From positions 806,001 to 870,000 of the forward strand of contig NZ_CP095554.1 in the NCBI RefSeq assembly GCF_023078375.1: DNA of 64,000 bases, read 5' to 3'. The notes under the pieces were generated by a model. That model searched no databases. It worked only from the letters and a program-made list of their open reading frames with translations, and was not told the origin of the DNA. How positions within the stretch are numbered: the stretch's first letter is position 1; each line of letters starts with the position of its first letter. The translations under genes were made by a program, and so were the position numbers. The stretch comes from Roseomonas gilardii subsp. gilardii (GTDB lineage Bacteria > Pseudomonadota > Alphaproteobacteria > Acetobacterales > Acetobacteraceae). Shown here piece after piece: positions 61,129 through 64,000 of this stretch.

Positions 61129-62583
61129 ATGGGCGACCCAAGACGCATTAAGACCAATCCGGCGATCCGGAAGATGCTGTCTCAGCCGGCGGCCTTTCGT
61201 CCGCAGCGACGCCAGCGGCCCCGCCGGGGCACGCTTCGGCTGTTCATGGCGATTGGTGACTATGCACAGGTCATGGCGGTGGGGCTGGCGCTTTGCCTCG
61301 TCTTCCAGGCCGCACCGACGCCGGATCTGAACCTGAGCCTGGGCCGTGTGGCCGGCGTCGGGATGCTGGCGGCGACGCTGGCGCTCTTCGTGCGCCGTGG
61401 CCTGCGCCGCACCAGCGCCCATCATGTCGGCTCCACCTATGTTTCCTCCGTCCGCAGCGCGGCGGCGGTGGTGATCGCCTTCGGCGGCATCGCCATGGGC
61501 CGTCTGCTGCTGGGCGCCGCGACCGGCCTGGGCGGCGACCTGCTGCTGCTGGCGAGCTGGGCCGTCATCTCCACCGCGCTGGCCGCGGCGCTGCGCCTGG
61601 TGGGCACGCGGCTGATCGCCGGGCCGGAAAGCCTGACCACCAATATCGTGGTCCTCGGCCCCTCGCCCCAGGCCGGCGCCCTGGCGCGCATCCTGACCGA
61701 GCGCAGCCGAGGCCATCGCCAGGTTCTGGCGGTGCTGCAGGACGACCTGCCCGAGAACATGGTCATGCTCGACCAGCTGATCGAGCAGGGCGAGGTGGAC
61801 ATCATCGCCCTGGCCGGCATGGACGCCGAGGGCATCCAGGCCATCTGCGAGGAGTTCGGCGACCGCCCGGTGCATATCTGCGTCGGCTTCGACGCGGTGG
61901 CGCTGGAGCGTGCCGCCCGCGGCTCCAGCCACCTGGACGATCCGGTCCTGCTGCGCCTGCTGCCGGGCCAGTTCGACGACTGGCGTGATTCGGTGAAGCG
62001 GGGCCTCGACATCGCCCTGGTGCTCGCCTCGCTGCCGCTCATCGCGCCGGTGCTGATCCTGGCGGCCATCGCCATCAAGCTGGACTCGCCCGGCCCGGTC
62101 TTCTTCCGCCAGTGGCGCTTCGGCCTCGGCACGCAGCCCGTGCAGATCCTGAAGTTCCGGAGCATGTACACGGACAGGGGCGACACCACCGGCGAGGCCC
62201 GGACCACGGCCCGCGATTCACGCGTGACCCGGGTCGGCCGCATCCTCCGCCGCACCAGCATCGACGAGCTGCCGCAGCTCCTGAACGTGCTGCGGGGGGA
62301 TATGTCCCTGGTCGGGCCGCGGCCGCATGCGACGCATATGAAGGTCGAGGGCAACTACTACTTCGAGGCCGTGGAGCACTATCGCCTCCGTCACCGCGTG
62401 AAGCCGGGCCTGACCGGCTGGGCGCAGGTCAACGGTTCCCGTGGCGAGGTGGATACGCTGGACAAGGCCTATCGCCGCGTGGATCTCGATCTCTGGTACA
62501 TCGACAACTGGTCGATCACCCTGGACCTGAAGATCATCTTCAAGACCGTGTTCGGCGGCTTCGCGACGCTGAAGGCCGACTGA
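61129..62583 (+). CDS. Undecaprenyl-phosphate sugar phosphotransferase (initiating enzyme)
   Basis: 484-residue polyprenol-phosphate hexose-1-phosphate transferase. About four N-terminal hydrophobic helices, a nucleotide-binding-like central region (TNIVVLGPSPQAGALARIL), then the C-terminal catalytic bacterial sugar transferase domain: SVKRGLDIALVLASLPL, SPGPVFFRQWRFG, ILKFRSMYTD, GRILRRTSIDELPQLLNVL, GDMSLVGPRPHA, KPGLTGWAQVNG. It loads the first sugar, probably glucose-1-phosphate as in AceA/GumD, on undecaprenyl phosphate. It starts assembly of the polymer handled by the neighbouring transferases and exporter. Confidence 0.92.
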   Translation: MGDPRRIKTNPAIRKMLSQPAAFRPQRRQRPRRGTLRLFMAIGDYAQVMAVGLALCLVFQAAPTPDLNLSLGRVAGVGMLAATLALFVRRGLRRTSAHHVGSTYVSSVRSAAAVVIAFGGIAMGRLLLGAATGLGGDLLLLASWAVISTALAAALRLVGTRLIAGPESLTTNIVVLGPSPQAGALARILTERSRGHRQVLAVLQDDLPENMVMLDQLIEQGEVDIIALAGMDAEGIQAICEEFGDRPVHICVGFDAVALERAARGSSHLDDPVLLRLLPGQFDDWRDSVKRGLDIALVLASLPLIAPVLILAAIAIKLDSPGPVFFRQWRFGLGTQPVQILKFRSMYTDRGDTTGEARTTARDSRVTRVGRILRRTSIDELPQLLNVLRGDMSLVGPRPHATHMKVEGNYYFEAVEHYRLRHRVKPGLTGWAQVNGSRGEVDTLDKAYRRVDLDLWYIDNWSITLDLKIIFKTVFGGFATLKAD

Positions 62584-62687
62584 GATCAAGGGAAAGCCGG
62601 CGCGGCGACACTTCGCCCCTCCGCGTCTCGGATTTCACCAGACAGGCTCAGGCACGAATGCCTGCGACCATCCGGACCTGCCGGTCC

Positions 62688-62719
62688 CCCCCCTTCCTGA
62701 CCAGAAGGGGGGATTTTTT
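62688..62719 (+). terminator. Rho-independent terminator
   Basis: CCCCCCTTC pairs with GAAGGGGGG around a CTGACCA loop, followed by ATTTTTT. This is a textbook intrinsic terminator ~105 bases after the sugar transferase stop. On the opposite strand the T tract is missing, so it serves the plus strand. Confidence 0.92.
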
Positions 62720-62720
62720 G

Positions 62721-62969
62721 TCAGAACAGCCGATAAACCACGAAGCCGGTCACAAGCCAGAAGACCGCCCCCAGCGCGGATGCCCAGGCCAGCCCCCGCC
62801 ATAGCGATCCGCCTTCTTCCTCATGGGCCCTGTCGGGGGTGATGGCGGGATTTTCGCCTTGCCGTGGCTTGGGCCAGGGAAAGGGGTAGGTCGAGTTCCG
62901 TGACAAGGGGCGCCGGAGCTGGTCCGGCTGGTTTGGGGCACGGGGTGACAGATCCAATGCGTCCGTCAC
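62721..62969 (-). CDS. Small tail-anchored membrane protein
   Basis: 82 residues from a GTG seven bases after GGAGA; an upstream TTG would add 19 residues without a ribosome site. The N-terminal ~55 residues are Pro/Arg-rich and soluble. A single C-terminal membrane helix, WASALGAVFWLVTGFVVYRLF, ends the protein. No family is recognised. It is convergent with the exopolysaccharide transferase across the terminator. Confidence 0.5.
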   Translation of the reverse strand: MTDALDLSPRAPNQPDQLRRPLSRNSTYPFPWPKPRQGENPAITPDRAHEEEGGSLWRGLAWASALGAVFWLVTGFVVYRLF

Positions 62970-63293
62970 GATGATGTCTCCGGCACGAGGCTCACTGGAT
63001 TTAATCCCCAGCACGCGAAAACGCAAAGACTAAATACAACTATAGGAAGTGATATAAAAGTCTCAAGACCCGGCTGGAAACTTCGTCCAGGGAGTGGCCA
63101 TGCGGTGGCGGCAGATATCCATGGCCAGGATCATCCGCGATGGCGGTTGAGAAAACGTTAAGGGCCGGCTTCAGGCGCCCTGTCCCCTTTCCGGATAAAG
63201 ACAGGCCGGAAGTGGATGCCGGGTACTGCGTCAGGCGAGAGCCCGCCTTATCCGGACGGTGGGCTTTGGCGCCGCTTTCGTGGCTAGGCTGAT

Positions 63294-63556
63294 GGAGGCT
63301 CCACTTCGCCCCGGCCCCGCCTTTGGTTGGCGCGGCATGCGAAGTCGGCCTCTGGCCTGATCCCTGGAAACAGATGGATCAGCGGGGCTTCCGGACAAGA
63401 AAAATCACCATCTTTGCGCCGGTGGCGTCCACAGCCGCAGGAGAGCCAGGCTCTCCGGCGCGATCCGGTCGCAGCAGGCGCCAACGAATCGGGTCCAGGG
63501 CGCGCGACGTCCTGGCGGAGTGGGGGCTTGGGGGCGAGGCGGAGCCTTGCCCCCAA
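63294..63556 (+). repeat. Dispersed structured repeat, copy C (lacks one hairpin module)
   Basis: Third long copy, aligned with A and B: GGAGGCTCCACTTCGCCCCGGCC, CTGATCC...GGATCAGCGGGG, GGAGAGC-CAG-GCTCTCC, CAACGAATCGGGTCCAGGG, and the closing GGGGGCGAGGC/GCCTTGCCCCC stem. The CTGGGGAGAT/ATCTCCCCAG hairpin of A and B is cleanly missing between the GGCCCC and GCCTTTGG blocks. The hairpin arms hold together through paired changes while the loop differs (ATC, GAT, CAG in A, B, C), as expected of selected RNA or DNA structure. Confidence 0.7.
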
Positions 63557-63621
63557 AGGACAGCGAAACCAGAACAGCCAGGAGCGGGAGAAAGCCGCTG
63601 AGCGCCTTGTGTGGCCGCTCA

Positions 63622-63657
63622 ATTTTCGCTTGAGAACATTTTTTCTTCGCTTATCTT
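63622..63657 (+). promoter_or_regulatory. glpD promoter with TTCGCTT direct repeats
   Basis: TTGAGA (63630-63635) and TATCTT (63652-63657), 16 bases apart, make a good promoter. TTTCGCTT at 63624-63631 and CTTCGCTT at 63645-63652 recur 21 bases apart, two helical turns, on the same DNA face. DeoR-type GlpR repressors commonly use such repeats. GlpR control is inference. Confidence 0.5.
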
Positions 63658-63729
63658 CCTTTTGCGGGGCCTGACGTCCTGTGATGCCGCGCGGCCGCCG
63701 CAAAGGCGGCAGGGAGAGGAGCGAGGAAC

Positions 63730-64000
63730 TTGGCCAGCCAGACGGATTACGATCTTCTCGTCGTTGGCGGCGGCATCAACGGCGCCGGCATCGCCCGCGA
63801 CGCGGCCGGGCGGGGGCTGAAGGTCCTGTTGGTCGAGCAGGACGATTTCGCCCGCCATACCTCGTCCGCCAGCACCAAGCTGATCCATGGCGGGCTGCGT
63901 TACCTCGAATATTACGAATTCCGGCTGGTGCGGGAGGCGCTGATCGAGCGCGAGCGCCTGCTGGCCGCGGCGCCGCATATCATCTGGCCGCTGCGCTTCG
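63730..64000 (+). CDS. glpD: Glycerol-3-phosphate dehydrogenase, N-terminal part (cut by window end)
   Basis: The first 90 codons from a TTG preceded by GAGGAGCGAGG. YDLLVVGGGINGAGIARDAAG is the FAD-binding dinucleotide fold. EQDDFARHTSSASTKLIHGGLRYLEYYEFRLVREALIERERLL is the highly conserved GlpD segment. The enzyme oxidises sn-glycerol-3-phosphate to dihydroxyacetone phosphate at the membrane and feeds electrons to ubiquinone. The gene continues past the window. Confidence 0.93.
   Translation, partial: MASQTDYDLLVVGGGINGAGIARDAAGRGLKVLLVEQDDFARHTSSASTKLIHGGLRYLEYYEFRLVREALIERERLLAAAPHIIWPLRF

Larger units (their letters stand above)
63027..63729. other. Intergenic region before glpD
   Basis: About 700 bases without a supported gene. 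The first ~260 show only lower-GC spots (around 63030-63060). The middle is repeat copy C. The last ~170 hold the glpD promoter. A long minus-strand frame across copy C is caused by the repeat and has no family features. Confidence 0.5.

Overview
The window reads as chromosome of a high-GC alphaproteobacterium, most probably of the Acetobacteraceae and Roseomonas-like. The reasons are the very GC-rich, strongly codon-biased genes, a TctC/Bug-type binding protein, the chorismate mutase - hisC - arogenate dehydrogenase operon, an acetan-like exopolysaccharide gene set, and a structured intergenic repeat that recurs in the same orientation. The genus is an inference. No rRNA, tRNA, CRISPR array, phage or plasmid backbone was seen. 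The only transposon is one IS630-family element.

Layout. 1-6.2 kb: tail of a TctC protein, a TetR regulator divergent from an RND efflux operon (adaptor plus pump), and a chalcone-isomerase-like secreted protein. 6.2-15.0 kb: a seven-gene operon behind three direct repeats with PHO-box spacing: a phosphonate monoester hydrolase/phosphodiesterase, two paralogous family-5 solute-binding proteins and a complete Dpp/Opp-type ABC importer. 15.4-18.2 kb: aromatic amino acid operon whose chorismate mutase is frameshifted in a C run. 18.3-21.8 kb: first full repeat copy, a CHCC zinc-finger protein and DNA polymerase I. 22.2-26.0 kb: an RpfC-like hybrid sensor kinase convergent with an RpfF-like DSF synthase, a probable fatty-acid quorum-sensing pair. 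26.4-31.6 kb: RfbC, a DUF4910 peptidase-like protein and a polar amino acid ABC transporter that lacks its binding protein. 31.8-37.7 kb: corrinoid importer under a cobalamin riboswitch, and a Zur-box-preceded DUF1826/COG0523 zinc operon. 37.8-48.8 kb: an atypical pyruvate kinase, then a nine-gene operon taking quinate/shikimate intermediates through protocatechuate-pathway enzymes to central metabolism. It has a PcaD-PcaC fusion and a beta-keto acid cleavage enzyme but no protocatechuate dioxygenase. 48.9-50.0 kb: the IS630 element, lodged just upstream of that operon's promoter. 50.3-54.5 kb: small secreted proteins, an orphan TRAP binding protein and an AEC transporter. 54.6-62.6 kb: exopolysaccharide genes (Wza-like lipoprotein, outer-membrane barrel, two GT4 transferases, a clan GH-A hydrolase and the initiating sugar-phosphate transferase). 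62.7-64 kb: a small membrane protein, another repeat copy and the start of glpD.

How the parts fit. Much of the window is nutrient acquisition under recognisable control: phosphate (PHO-like repeats), zinc (Zur box), corrinoid (riboswitch), glycerol-3-phosphate and plant-derived aromatics. Beside these lie a putative DSF signalling pair and an exopolysaccharide locus, which in xanthomonads are functionally linked. Three places look like homopolymer or start-codon problems (chorismate mutase, IS630 transposase, outer-membrane barrel), so some sequencing error or recent decay is possible.
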